Shown: one piece after another, positions 34,957 to 42,742 of the stretch
How the letters are laid out: every line of letters starts with the position of its first letter
Position numbering within the stretch: the first letter of the stretch is position 1
DNA from: an uncultured Coriobacteriaceae bacterium
Lineage (GTDB): Bacteria; Actinomycetota; Coriobacteriia; Coriobacteriales; Atopobiaceae
Direction: 5' to 3'
Assembly (NCBI GenBank): GCA_902793195.1
Contig: CADBCS010000018.1
Span: forward strand, 1 to 46,590
Length of the DNA: 46,590 nucleotides
Made by a program: the position numbers and the translations under genes
The notes under the pieces: model-generated
The model's input: the letters and a program-made list of their open reading frames with translations, nothing else
Database searches by the model: none
What the model was told of the DNA's origin: nothing

Positions 34957-36990
34957 TTAGGACTTAGCAATCATGTACGCCTTGATTGAGAAGTTCTCGA
35001 ATACGTAGTTGTCATCCGCCTCTTGGGCCTCCTTGAACTTGGACAGCCCCTCGGTCCAATCGGACCATGTGCCGTCTTCGAAGACGAAGCTCTCCCCCTC
35101 GTGGAGCACAGGGATGCCGTACACCGGGTAGCCGCTCTCGTCCGCATATTTTTTGGAGGTCGACGCGACCGCAACGAAGGAGTACTGGTCGGCGTCACTC
35201 TCATCCTTGCCCTTCTCCGTCACCACGACGGAGAACCTCTGGCCGTCCTTGACCGTTGCGGGCGTGTCCAACTTCTGTCGGTGGAAGCCGGCGTAGTCGT
35301 AGGTCGCCGTCTGCGTGGCGACCAGCTCTCCGTCCTCGGGATTCTTGGCTCCCTCGGAGAGCAGGTAGACGCAGAAGGTCACCTCATCGCCCGGATTGGC
35401 CGTCCTTGTGGCAACGGAGCGCATCTCCTGGTCCTCGCCGGTATCGTTGGCGAAGACGTTCGCGGTCTTGAGCACATCCTTTTGCGTCTCGATCCAATCC
35501 GTCACCGTGCAGGGCATGTAGTCGTGTGACCACACCCTGAACCTATCTGAATACTCGGCAAAGTCGGTGTCGAACTCCATGCTCTCGGGGGTCTGCATGC
35601 TCTTGTCGTAGTAGGACAGATAGAAGTAGCCGGTGTGCTTGCCCTCATCGTTGACTATGCCCCAGTCCCTGTATCCGATGGTCTGGCCGCTTTCGCTCTT
35701 TTTGAACTCGGTCTCGCTACCCCAGGAGTTCTTTACGATCCACGCACCGTCGGCGGGCGGCTGCTTGGCCGGGTCGTCATTGAACGCATCCTTCGTGATC
35801 GTGTCATCCCAGCCGATGATGCACACGCCATGGTTGGTGGGTTGGTCGTCGTAGGTGTAGTGAGCCCACGTGTTCTGGTTCATGTAGCCGTCTTTCGAGA
35901 CCGCCTGACCGGGCATCGACTCGTCGGCGTAGAAGCTGATGGAGACGCCACGCCCCGCGGCCAGCTCGCGCTTTATCGCGGCTATGGCATCCTGGTCGAT
36001 GCCAGTTGCCCTACCCTTATCGTCTTTGATGACCGTCTCGGGGAGCATGTTGCCATGGAGCAGCGTGTAACCACAGAATATGTCGCGGTTCGGGAGCTTC
36101 TGGCCACCCTCGGTCTCCTCGTAGGTGGGAATGACCCAGTCGTCGTGACGCGTGTAGGAATTGGTGACTTTGAGCATGTCGAGCTTTTGCTTGTAATAGG
36201 CGTCTTGCAGTTCCTCGACGAGCTCTTCCTCAGTCTTTCCCTCCTGGGGCCAGCTGGCGTCCAGACAACCGGTGTCGTAGAGCTGCTTGAACAGGTCATG
36301 TGCATCCGCCTGCTCGCTCGTTACCTTCTTGACCGCCTCGACAAGCGTCATCCCCAGCTTTTCTTCGGCGCTGACGCGGACCTCTTTCATCTTCGCTGCC
36401 TGGACGTCGACAGAATCGGTGCCGTAGGTGGAGAAGTAGTCCCAGTCGGTGATTCCCTCCTTGCCCCGATAGGGGAACAGGTCCTCGTCAACCGGCCCCA
36501 CGCCGTTGGCGAACATCGACGTGATCAGCGTGCCGTCCCCACCGTCGTACATCGCCAGCTGGTCGCCGTCTTTAACCCATCCGACAACACACAGACCCTC
36601 ACCCGCCTGCTCCGAGTTGGTCTCGGGCGTTATGGGCAGACGCGAGAACCAGACGAGGTGGTTCTCGGACAGGTTGAAGTCATAGCCCGTCTTCTCCTTG
36701 TACTGCTCGGTCGTCATGCCGAGCGCCGACAGGATGCTCGTCTCGGCCGCCGCGGTGCCGCCGAACGACCAGCAGGCACCCCAGGGATTCTGGAACTTGA
36801 CCGGTGTGACGACGCCCTTGTCACGCAGGTCGAACTTGGCCGGAAGTGCGGATTCCGACGAAGTGCCGCTCGCCTCGTCGCCCGATGCGCTTGGCGACGC
36901 TGATCCGCCACTCGAACTGCCGCATGCGAAAAGCGCCACCGCACAGGTACACACCACCGCCACGCACACAAGAATCGGTAGCCCCCTCAT
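34957..36990 (-). CDS. Papain-family (C1) cysteine protease lipoprotein with lectin-like C-terminus
   Basis: I use the ATG at 36990, next to GGAGAGGAA, giving 677 residues and a lipoprotein signal (LFAC, Cys23); upstream codons are in the palindrome zone. The catalytic domain begins at about residue 53: FDLRDKGVVTPVKFQNPWGACWSFGG (Gln67, Cys73). The other active-site residues are in TNHGVCIIGWDD (His) and AWIVKNSWGSE (Asn). A long insert of about 200 residues lies between Cys and His. The last ~200 residues (YFYLSYYDKSM, EMRSVATRTANPGDEVTFCVYLL, YPVYGIPVLHEGESFV) fit the lectin-like domain often fused to bacterial C1 proteases. It is probably a surface protease. Confidence 0.9.
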   Translation of the reverse strand: MRGLPILVCVAVVCTCAVALFACGSSSGGSASPSASGDEASGTSSESALPAKFDLRDKGVVTPVKFQNPWGACWSFGGTAAAETSILSALGMTTEQYKEKTGYDFNLSENHLVWFSRLPITPETNSEQAGEGLCVVGWVKDGDQLAMYDGGDGTLITSMFANGVGPVDEDLFPYRGKEGITDWDYFSTYGTDSVDVQAAKMKEVRVSAEEKLGMTLVEAVKKVTSEQADAHDLFKQLYDTGCLDASWPQEGKTEEELVEELQDAYYKQKLDMLKVTNSYTRHDDWVIPTYEETEGGQKLPNRDIFCGYTLLHGNMLPETVIKDDKGRATGIDQDAIAAIKRELAAGRGVSISFYADESMPGQAVSKDGYMNQNTWAHYTYDDQPTNHGVCIIGWDDTITKDAFNDDPAKQPPADGAWIVKNSWGSETEFKKSESGQTIGYRDWGIVNDEGKHTGYFYLSYYDKSMQTPESMEFDTDFAEYSDRFRVWSHDYMPCTVTDWIETQKDVLKTANVFANDTGEDQEMRSVATRTANPGDEVTFCVYLLSEGAKNPEDGELVATQTATYDYAGFHRQKLDTPATVKDGQRFSVVVTEKGKDESDADQYSFVAVASTSKKYADESGYPVYGIPVLHEGESFVFEDGTWSDWTEGLSKFKEAQEADDNYVFENFSIKAYMIAKS

Positions 36991-37055
36991 TTCCTCTCCC
37001 CTTTCGCCCGCGTTCCACCGCTGCATTGGTTGAACTATACCATGGCGGACCGCAC

Positions 37056-37109
37056 GGGCGGGACAGGCGGGCGGGGCGGGACAAACGTCCCCGCCCGCCT
37101 GTCCCGCCC
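37056..37109. repeat. Perfect 21-base inverted repeat with GGACAAACGTCCCC loop
   Basis: Arms 37056-37076 and 37089-37109 (GGGCGGGACAGGCGGGCGGGG against its complement) are perfect; the loop is CGGGACAAACGT, so the core GGGACAAACGTCCCC is shared with the RAYT-linked copies. It directly abuts the break point of the decayed GyrI-like copy. Confidence 0.88.
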
Positions 37110-37130
37110 CAGATTTCGGCCACATTAATC

Positions 37131-37514
37131 TTCCTGGCGGTGGCCGTCTCGATTGCCCAGGCGAAGGCCGCATCGTCGACAAAGTCGGGCACTCGTATCG
37201 CCGACACCCAGTTGAACGACGCCTTGTCCGCGCAATCTACCCCCTCCACGCCCGGCTGCCACCAAAAGCCCTCGAGTGGGGGAACCACATACTCGTAGAA
37301 CCCGGGAATCGCGTGGTCGGTCTTGTAGCTCATCTTGAGAGTGTAGGCCACGCCGTACAGTAGTCCCACCGCATTCTTGTACGACCGCCCTCCTCATTGG
37401 GGTCACCCGCCCCCTCGACGGCGAGGAAGCGCATGGGCGGGACGTCGACGATGGAGGGTCTCGTCTTGGGTTGGTACAGAATTCGCGGTACTCTTTCTTA
37501 AAGTCGAATGCCAT
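37131..37514 (-). pseudogene. Truncated, frameshifted GyrI-like paralogue
   Basis: It starts MAFDFKKEYRE like the intact GyrI-like protein at 23.2 kb, shifts frame at once (LYQPKTRPSIVDVPPMRFLA, then AVEGAGDPNEEGG) and shifts again (SYKNAVGLLYGVAYTLKMS, then YKTDHAIPGFYEYVVPPLEG, FNWVSAIRVPDFV). It ends abruptly after IETATARK, about 125 residues in, where the palindromic repeat begins. The second half of the domain is gone. Confidence 0.85.
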
Positions 37515-37775
37515 GAGAGGTCATTTCGTGCGGGCAGTGCAACATAACCATGATGTAGGACCCGCACGCGTTTTTGGCCCCCGCCTCGCCACCGCGTGCG
37601 ATTTGGTGACATGAACGGTCCTACCACGCGCAGTTCTCGGCCCCGTCTTGTCGCGTACATGTCACCAAATTGTGCGTGATGCCCCGAGGTGGTCCAGAAT
37701 CGTGCGCGGTAGGACGTGCGCACGTGCGGCGGCTGCCCTCACTGCGCGTCTCCCTCAAGGCCACGATTTTGCGCA
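37515..37775. other. Intergenic region with a 13-base inverted repeat
   Basis: No gene is seen. ATTTGGTGACATG at 37601-37613 and its exact complement at 37658-37670 form an inverted pair 44 bases apart. Its role is unknown. Confidence 0.6.
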
Positions 37776-38438
37776 CTAAAGCAGAAACCCGTATATCGCA
37801 ACAAAATGGAGCGCCGTTCCCAACAGGCAAAACAGGTGGAACACACTGTGCATATACGGCCGGCGCTTTCCAATGCCATAGAGGACCGACCCAACCGTGT
37901 AGGCAACTCCCCCTGCAACGATGAGAATCCCGCATTCAGGCGCCTGCGTCGACAGAATCGTCGGCATCCCAACCAAGAACGACCAGCCGCTCACCAGATG
38001 GCACGCGACCTGGACCTTTGAGTACTTGTCCACGTCGATGCTCGAAAACACGATTCCCAGCACCGTGAAGAGCGTGACCACGCCAAAGAGCGTCCAGCCC
38101 AAGGCGCCGCCCACGCCCAGGAGCGCGGCGGGGACGTACGTGCCCAATACGAGCAGGTACACGTTGCAGTGGTCGATGACGCGCATCACCCGCTTGCCAG
38201 GAAGCGTTGGCGGCAGCGCATGGTATACACACGAAACGGCATACAGCGCAATCATGGTGACGCCAAACACGACTGCGCACGCCATGGACAGCGGCGTTCG
38301 AGCCTTGTTGACCATGAGGATGAGCGCCGTGACCCCAAACACGGCACCCAGGCCATGCGAAATACTGTTGACGAGCTCCTCACCCAAGCTGTATTTGGGA
38401 ATCAAGACGTGCGACATGACCTGCTCCACGAACACCAC
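37776..38438 (-). CDS. Hemolysin III / PAQR family membrane protein
   Basis: The protein is 220 residues from a GTG at 38438; an ATG at 38417 behind GGAG gives 213 residues and is equally possible. Seven hydrophobic segments and the family motifs NSISHGLGAVFG, SCVYHALPP, MRVIDHCNVYLLVLGTYVP and RPYMHSVFHLFCLLGTALHF are present. The conserved His and Asp residues are those thought to bind zinc in the PAQR fold. Bacterial members are linked to membrane lipid homeostasis; true haemolysis is doubtful. It is divergent from the DUF1836 gene with a shared control region. Confidence 0.93.
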   Translation of the reverse strand: MVFVEQVMSHVLIPKYSLGEELVNSISHGLGAVFGVTALILMVNKARTPLSMACAVVFGVTMIALYAVSCVYHALPPTLPGKRVMRVIDHCNVYLLVLGTYVPAALLGVGGALGWTLFGVVTLFTVLGIVFSSIDVDKYSKVQVACHLVSGWSFLVGMPTILSTQAPECGILIVAGGVAYTVGSVLYGIGKRRPYMHSVFHLFCLLGTALHFVAIYGFLL

Positions 38439-38498
38439 CCCCTCGAAGAGTCACATAATTTCATTGCAAGTACGCAAGGTAACGTGTTCTGTGTTCAC

Positions 38499-38546
38499 AG
38501 TATACCATATCTAGAGTTGTATACTAGCTATAGTAATATGTAGAAT
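38499..38546. promoter_or_regulatory. Divergent promoter region with a paired AGTATAC operator-like repeat
   Basis: On the plus strand TTGTAT (38517-38522) and TAGAAT (38541-38546) with an 18-base spacer fit a promoter for the DUF1836 gene. On the minus strand TATACT (38499-38504) fits a -10 for hemolysin III. The inverted pair AGTATAC / GTATACT, 19 bases centre to centre, covers both and could be an operator. Confidence 0.5.
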
Positions 38547-38589
38547 ACCCTTATCGAAGCGTTGAATCCGCTTTGGAGGGACGATAGCC

Positions 38590-39084
38590 ATGCCTGAAGC
38601 ACGCACACTGCCTCGCTGGAACGAGCTTCCCGACTTTGGGCTCTACATGGACCAGGTGATCTCGCTCATGGAGCGTTATCTCGGCACGCCCGCAGGCACT
38701 GGCGAGAAGCGCCTCACGCCATCGATGGTGAACAACTACGTAAAGATCGGCGCGATTCCCTCCCCCATAAAGAAGAAGTACGGTCGAGAGCACCTCGCAT
38801 GCCTCATCGTCGTTTGTGCGCTCAAGCCCGTGCTCCCGCTTGCCGTGATTCGCGAGATCTTGTCGAACAGGCTCGAGCAGGACGATCCCTCCGAGCTGTA
38901 CGACCAGTTTTGCCAGCAGTTCGAGGACAGCGAGCGCGAGGCGCAGGGCGCCGTTGCGCATGGCGATGAAGCGACCCTAGACCCATACGCGGTGATCGCC
39001 GCTTCGGCCCTGAGCGCACAGGCCCGACGCAACGTGGCCCTCACCTGCTGGGCGCGCTGCAGCGATCAGGACGGCGCGCTCTAA
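38590..39084 (+). CDS. DUF1836 (YkrK-like) transcriptional regulator
   Basis: The ATG at 38590 follows GGAGGG and gives 164 residues. LPRWNELPDFGLYMDQVISLMERYL, then KRLTPSMVNNYVKIGAIPSPIKKKYGREHLACLIVV is the DUF1836 MerR-like winged-helix start. The C-terminal half is helical, as usual. Family members such as B. subtilis YkrK are DNA-binding regulators. Placed head to head with hemolysin III, it may control that gene and itself. Confidence 0.88.
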   Translation: MPEARTLPRWNELPDFGLYMDQVISLMERYLGTPAGTGEKRLTPSMVNNYVKIGAIPSPIKKKYGREHLACLIVVCALKPVLPLAVIREILSNRLEQDDPSELYDQFCQQFEDSEREAQGAVAHGDEATLDPYAVIAASALSAQARRNVALTCWARCSDQDGAL

Positions 39085-39126
39085 TAGCACACGGGCAGGA
39101 CGTTGTCATTTGTGCCAGAAATGAAC

Positions 39127-39198
39127 TGAATAATTGCGTGCGTGATTGCCAGTGCAAGCACGATGGTTTGCACTGGCAATCACGCACGCAATTATTCA
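39127..39198. repeat. Perfect 31-base inverted repeat (hairpin)
   Basis: Bases 39127-39157 and 39168-39198 are perfectly complementary (TGAATAATTGCGTGCGTGAT then TGCCAGTGCAA in the left arm) around a 10-base loop. It lies 43 bases after the DUF1836 stop. There is no T tract, so it is not a plain terminator. Confidence 0.92.
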
Positions 39199-39294
39199 TG
39201 AAGCGAAGTGATGTGCCGAATTCTCGAACACACCACTTCTGACCTGCGGGTTTGTTGTGTTTTGGAGTAGAGTGCCAAAGAGTGTTCTGCCCTT

Positions 39295-39350
39295 CGTTTT
39301 ATTCCCATTCAATTAGGAAAGCGTGGCTGTGGCGGCTCACGGTGGTTCGT
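39295..39350 (-). repeat. Degenerate third copy (A) of the direct repeat found at 40.8 and 41.9 kb
   Basis: CATTCAATTAGGAAAGCGTGGCTGTGGCGGCTCACGGTGGTT aligns with the left part of copies B and C. Read on the minus strand all three end in a conserved peptide-like stretch: here SRHSHAFLIEWE plus stop, there RHHGYAPLVEWE or RNHSHAPLVEWK plus stop, with synonymous codon changes. Confidence 0.6.
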
Positions 39351-39397
39351 GATTCTCCGTCGCATCCCTTTTCTCCACCATGGTTTTTGCCATCGGT

Positions 39398-40726
39398 CTA
39401 TCCGGAAACGCTCGCCCGCTGCTGTGCCCGCCATAGCGTCGTGCTTCCCATGGCATACAGCGGTACGTTGCGCATCCAGCCCTCGTCGCGATATCCCGAA
39501 AGAGAGAACCTCACCGGTTGCATCCCGGGGTTCGCCTGGGAGAATGCTCTGAGGCTCTTCGCGCGAAGGTTCTCCTCGGCCTTGACCTCGATGGGGTAGG
39601 TCTCTCCGTCCGCCTGCACCAGGAAGTCAATCTCACCGCGCGAGTTCTCTGCGGACCAGTAGTAGGGGCTGAGACCGCAGTCGTCGACGAGCTGCTGGCA
39701 CACATACTGCTCGGCAAGGGCGCCTTTGAACTCCGTGAGGAGACTGTTGCCTCCAATCACATCCCTCTCACTCGTGCCTGCCATCGCGCCGAGCAGCCCC
39801 ACGTCAAGTAGGAACAACTTGAATGCAGAGCCATCAGCATATGCGGACAGGGGAACACCAGGCTTCGTGACCCGTCCAACCCTAGTCGCCAGCCCCGCCT
39901 GCGTGAGCCACGTGATCGCGGATCGGTAGTCGCGCGCGCGGGCTCCTTCTCGAATCTGCCCGAAGATGAACTTCTTGTTCTCGCGCGAAAGGTGCGCGGG
40001 AATGGAGTCAAACACGGCAAGAACGTGCTCGGTTTCGAGCGCAGAGAGGTGCTTTGAGGCATCTAGGCGATAGTTGCGGAGTATCTCTTGTTGCACTCCG
40101 CGTGCGTCGGAAAGCACCCCAGACTCAACGAACGCGGAGACCGCCTCTGGCATTCCGCCAACAAAGTAGTACTGCCGAAGCAAGGGGACCAAACGTGACG
40201 CGAACGAATTGACGCTGATGGGGTCCCCCTCGTCGACGAGCTCTCTGAGCATACTGTTACCCATAGCGTCCATGAACTCCCGGAACGTGAGGGGATGGAG
40301 ATCAAGTGTGTTAACCTTCCCGACGGGAAATCCCGTGCCCTGGTGAACCGTGAGCCCAAGAAGCGATCCTGCCGCCGCCACATGAAGGCTGGGCGCGTCC
40401 TCGCAGAAGTACTTCAGGGACGTGAGTGCCTTCGGGCACTCCTGCACCTCGTCCAGAATGACGAGCGTCTCCCCCTCCACGATTCGGGTTCCCGTCCCAG
40501 CCTGTATGTTGGTCAGCAGGCGAGGGATGTCATAGCCCGCCTCGAATACGGATGTCATGGCCGGGTTCCCGTCGAAGTTGACGTAGGCAACATTCTCGTA
40601 GCGCGTAGCCCCAAACTCCTTGAGGAGCCAAGTCTTCCCCACCTGCCTCGCGCCGTTGAGGATGAGGGGTTTGCGCCTCGGAGATTGCTTCCAATCGTCC
40701 AGCCTGGACATGAGGTGACGGTCCAT
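39398..40726 (-). CDS. AAA ATPase with DUF4143 (archaeal-type ATPase family)
   Basis: The protein is 442 residues. The N-terminal AAA_14 domain has Walker A GARQVGKTWL and Walker B LVILDEVQECP; then come FREFMDAMGN, YYFVGGMPEAVSAFVESG and the DUF4143 domain with FLLDVGLLGAM, FKGALAEQYVCQQL, YYWSAENSRGEIDFLVQ and a PIEVKAEENLRAKSL stretch. These last motifs form a PD-(D/E)xK nuclease-like site. The family is common in anaerobes, often mobile; its function is unclear, with proposed roles in DNA processing. An 18-base palindrome covers its promoter. Confidence 0.92.
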   Translation of the reverse strand: MDRHLMSRLDDWKQSPRRKPLILNGARQVGKTWLLKEFGATRYENVAYVNFDGNPAMTSVFEAGYDIPRLLTNIQAGTGTRIVEGETLVILDEVQECPKALTSLKYFCEDAPSLHVAAAGSLLGLTVHQGTGFPVGKVNTLDLHPLTFREFMDAMGNSMLRELVDEGDPISVNSFASRLVPLLRQYYFVGGMPEAVSAFVESGVLSDARGVQQEILRNYRLDASKHLSALETEHVLAVFDSIPAHLSRENKKFIFGQIREGARARDYRSAITWLTQAGLATRVGRVTKPGVPLSAYADGSAFKLFLLDVGLLGAMAGTSERDVIGGNSLLTEFKGALAEQYVCQQLVDDCGLSPYYWSAENSRGEIDFLVQADGETYPIEVKAEENLRAKSLRAFSQANPGMQPVRFSLSGYRDEGWMRNVPLYAMGSTTLWRAQQRASVSG

Positions 40727-40743
40727 CAGCTGCCTCCAATCGA

Positions 40744-40791
40744 AATTACGTCCTTGTTTTAGCCAATTATGGTTAAAACAAGGACGTAATT
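40744..40791 (-). promoter_or_regulatory. 18-base perfect inverted repeat at the ATPase promoter
   Basis: AATTACGTCCTTGTTTTA at 40744-40761 and its complement at 40774-40791 enclose 12 AT-rich bases (minus strand ACCATAATTGGC with a possible -10 CATAAT). It ends 18 bases upstream of the ATPase start, where an autoregulatory operator is expected. Confidence 0.75.
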
Positions 40792-40826
40792 CAACTAGTT
40801 TTGGCGATTCTCCGCCTGAATATTAT

Positions 40827-40962
40827 TTCCACTCAACCAGAGGCGCGTGGCTGTGGTTGCGCATGGTGGTTTAGCGTGCGCTCCCGTACCCGTGGTGTCT
40901 GCCGTGACTCTGGCCATCGCCCCTACGAACGTCAAAGCGGCGTCACGGGCGCCGTTCCCGCG
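40827..40962. repeat. 136-base direct repeat, copy B
   Basis: This matches 41928-42063 over its full length without gaps, by eye at roughly 80-85% identity (shared runs such as CACTCAACCAGAGGCGCGT and GCATGGTGGTTTAGCGTGCG). It abuts the 3' end of the PhzF remnant. Confidence 0.85.
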
Positions 40963-41669
40963 TACCTCGCACAGAAGCTCCCCGCCGCGCTCGGACGCCT
41001 GCCAGGCATGGATCTCGTCCTTGCCCAGGCGCTGCGCCCAGTAGGGGCCACCATGCAGTGCGCCGACCCCGTGACCGGATCCTCCTCGATACCCATGTCC
41101 GGCGCGAAGAAGCGCGAGACGCAGTCGGAGTCGGTCCCAGACGCCGTGGGGCAGGCGGCCATGCCGGGAAGGCCGGCCACCAGGGCGATGTCGGGCCTCA
41201 TCTCGCGGACAGTGGCCTCGTCGTCGTACACGAGCAGCAGGTCCCGGTCGAGGTACGCCTCGAGGGGCCTCGCACCCAGGGCCGCCTCCATCTCGTCGGT
41301 GACGGGGACGGGCTCGAGCCGGTAGGCCGGGAAGTCCATGACCAGCCACCCGTCGCGGCGCGCAACCCGCAGCTCGCCGCTCATCGTGCGGAAGGCTATC
41401 TCGTCGGCCTCCGGCTCGTGGAACCGGAAGAGCGCGTAGGCCGTCGCGAGCGTGGCGTGGCCGCAGAGGTCGATCTCGATGGTCGGCGTGAACCAGCGCA
41501 GGCGCCACGCGTCGCCCTCGCGCACCGTGAAGGCCGTCTCGGAGAAGTTGTTCTCGCGCGCGATGGCCTTCATCAGCCGCTCTCCGGGCCAGGCATCCAT
41601 GACGCACACGGCCGCCTGGTTGCCGCGGAAGACCTCGTCGGTGAAGGCGTCGACGACGTACTGCCTCAT
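40932..41669 (-). pseudogene. PhzF family isomerase/epimerase, frameshifted near the C-terminus
   Basis: The first ~205 residues are a normal PhzF protein: MRQYVVDAFTDEVFRGNQAA, NNFSETAFT (catalytic Glu in the SETAF motif), FTPTIEIDLCGHATLATAYAL, and DPVTGSAHCMVAP. There one C is missing from a C run near 41044: in the next frame the expected sequence YWAQRLGKDEIHAWQASERGG and ELLCEV continues. The very end merges into direct repeat copy B. The start codon overlaps the RidA stop (ATGA), so the pair was one translation unit. Confidence 0.82.
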
Positions 41670-41848
41670 GCGCCATCACCCACCTCGAAGACTACCTCAA
41701 TCTCGACCGGGGCGTTCATGGGCAGCGCCGGCACCGCGACCGCCGTGCGGGCGTGCCTGCCGGCCTCGCCGAACACGTCTAAGAGCAGCTGGGACGCCGC
41801 GTTGACGACGAGGTGCTGCTCGAAGAAGCCCTCGGCGCTCGCCACGAG
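41666..41848 (-). pseudogene. RidA family fragment (C-terminal half)
   Basis: Read on the minus strand: GFFEQHLVVNAASQLLLDVF, GEAGRHARTAVAVPALPMNAPVEIE, VVFEVGDGA and stop. This is the second half of a RidA/YjgF enamine deaminase, including the conserved GRHARTAV arginine motif. The first half is gone; a terminator hairpin stands in its place. A GTG at about 41842 behind GAGG could still start a 60-residue product. Confidence 0.8.
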
Positions 41849-41863
41849 TCCTCAAGAAGCACC

Positions 41864-41897
41864 AAAAAGGCGCCCCGGAGCCACGTCCGGAGCGCCT
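41864..41897 (-). terminator. Rho-independent terminator (minus strand)
   Basis: On the minus strand, AGGCGCTCCGGACGTGG is followed by a paired CTCCGGGGCGCC and then TTTTT. It points toward the RidA fragment and probably ended an upstream unit before the rearrangement. Confidence 0.8.
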
Positions 41898-41927
41898 GAA
41901 AATAGCACAATTATGTAGCGGTCCTAC

Positions 41928-42063
41928 TCCCACTCAACCAGAGGCGCGTAGCCATGGTGGCGCATGGTGGTTTAGCGTGCGCTCCCATACCTGTGGTGTC
42001 CATCGTGGCTCTGGCTATCCTCCCTGCGGACGTCAAAGAGATGTCACGGGCACCGTTTCCGCG
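41928..42063. repeat. 136-base direct repeat, copy C
   Basis: Second full copy, same orientation as copy B; see copy B for the match. It lies 98 bases beyond the 3' end of the TIR gene. Copies B and C flank the RidA-PhzF remnant like the ends of an inserted or duplicated segment. Confidence 0.85.
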
Positions 42064-42090
42064 CCCGTGACGTCGCCTCACTTGAAGTCA

Positions 42091-42110
42091 GGTGACGTCA
42101 TGACGTCACC
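42091..42110. repeat. 20-base perfect palindrome GGTGACGTCATGACGTCACC
   Basis: This is a perfect self-complementary sequence with two GACGTCA half-sites, 51 bases after the end of the TIR gene. It could be a protein-binding site or the stem of a terminator. Confidence 0.85.
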
Positions 42111-42160
42111 CTACTGTGTTTGCTCTGGTAAAGATGCTCGTTCAGCAAATTGTCTCGGAC

Positions 42161-42709
42161 TTATAGCCTGTACCTCCCCGCCGCCGTCTTGCTCTGGACC
42201 ATGTAATTCTCGCTGCTCAGCCCGATACGGATGGAACCCTTCTCCATGGGAATATGAAGCGTCGGGACCAGATGCATATTGTCCCTAAATGCGGGAAGCT
42301 TGTCCCAAAGGCTCAGTGCTTGATGGGTGAGATTGCCCCTAGAGTCAATCGGTTCGATACCCGGATAGACAACGATGACTGGAAGGCCCTGATCGGCAAT
42401 CCCATACTCCATCTCCTCGGTAAGCGCCCTACTCGCCTTGGTATGCGAGCTAAGGAATAGGACGATACTCTTCGAGTTGCGGAGCCGATCCCGAAGCCGC
42501 GGTTTCAACGTGTACTCCCAACTGCTTCCGTCACGTACGTTGTAGTTCTTCATGTGGGAGTCGTTGAATGGGAAGCTGCTGTCTGCCCCCTTCCACATGC
42601 GTAGCGTCTGGTAGTAGCAGAAGTCGGGCGTCGCGTAAGCGCCAAGGTTGCTCTCGTGGAAGGGCTCATCCACATAGAACGCCGCGTAGTTGCCATTTCT
42701 GTATGACAT
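42161..42709 (-). CDS. TIR-like (ThsB/DUF1863-type) domain protein
   Basis: The protein is 182 residues, start at 42709 behind GAGG. The fold order fits the TIR-like family used as the sensor/cyclase in Thoeris defence: NGNYAAFYVDEP (first strand), YYQTLRMWKGADSSFPFNDSH, VRDGSSWEYTLKPRLRDRLRNSKSIVLFLSSHT, then ALTEEMEYGIADQGLPVIVVYPG. The Glu cluster at 98-101 is where the NAD-cleaving glutamate lies in such proteins. By analogy it would convert NAD into an ADP-ribose-type signal after phage infection. It follows the macro-domain gene by 33 bases on the same strand, which is the expected pairing. Confidence 0.82.
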   Translation of the reverse strand: MSYRNGNYAAFYVDEPFHESNLGAYATPDFCYYQTLRMWKGADSSFPFNDSHMKNYNVRDGSSWEYTLKPRLRDRLRNSKSIVLFLSSHTKASRALTEEMEYGIADQGLPVIVVYPGIEPIDSRGNLTHQALSLWDKLPAFRDNMHLVPTLHIPMEKGSIRIGLSSENYMVQSKTAAGRYRL

Positions 42710-42742
42710 GTCCTCACTCCAAATTCTGTCAGATGTTGCCTG

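Noticed and set aside
35635..36903. A 422-codon plus-strand frame opposite the C1 protease
   Set aside because: The minus strand has all catalytic motifs of papain proteases; the plus frame is a shadow.
42091..42110. The GACGTCA palindrome as a CREB/ATF-type site
   Set aside because: That would be a eukaryotic element; in this bacterial context the match is coincidental.
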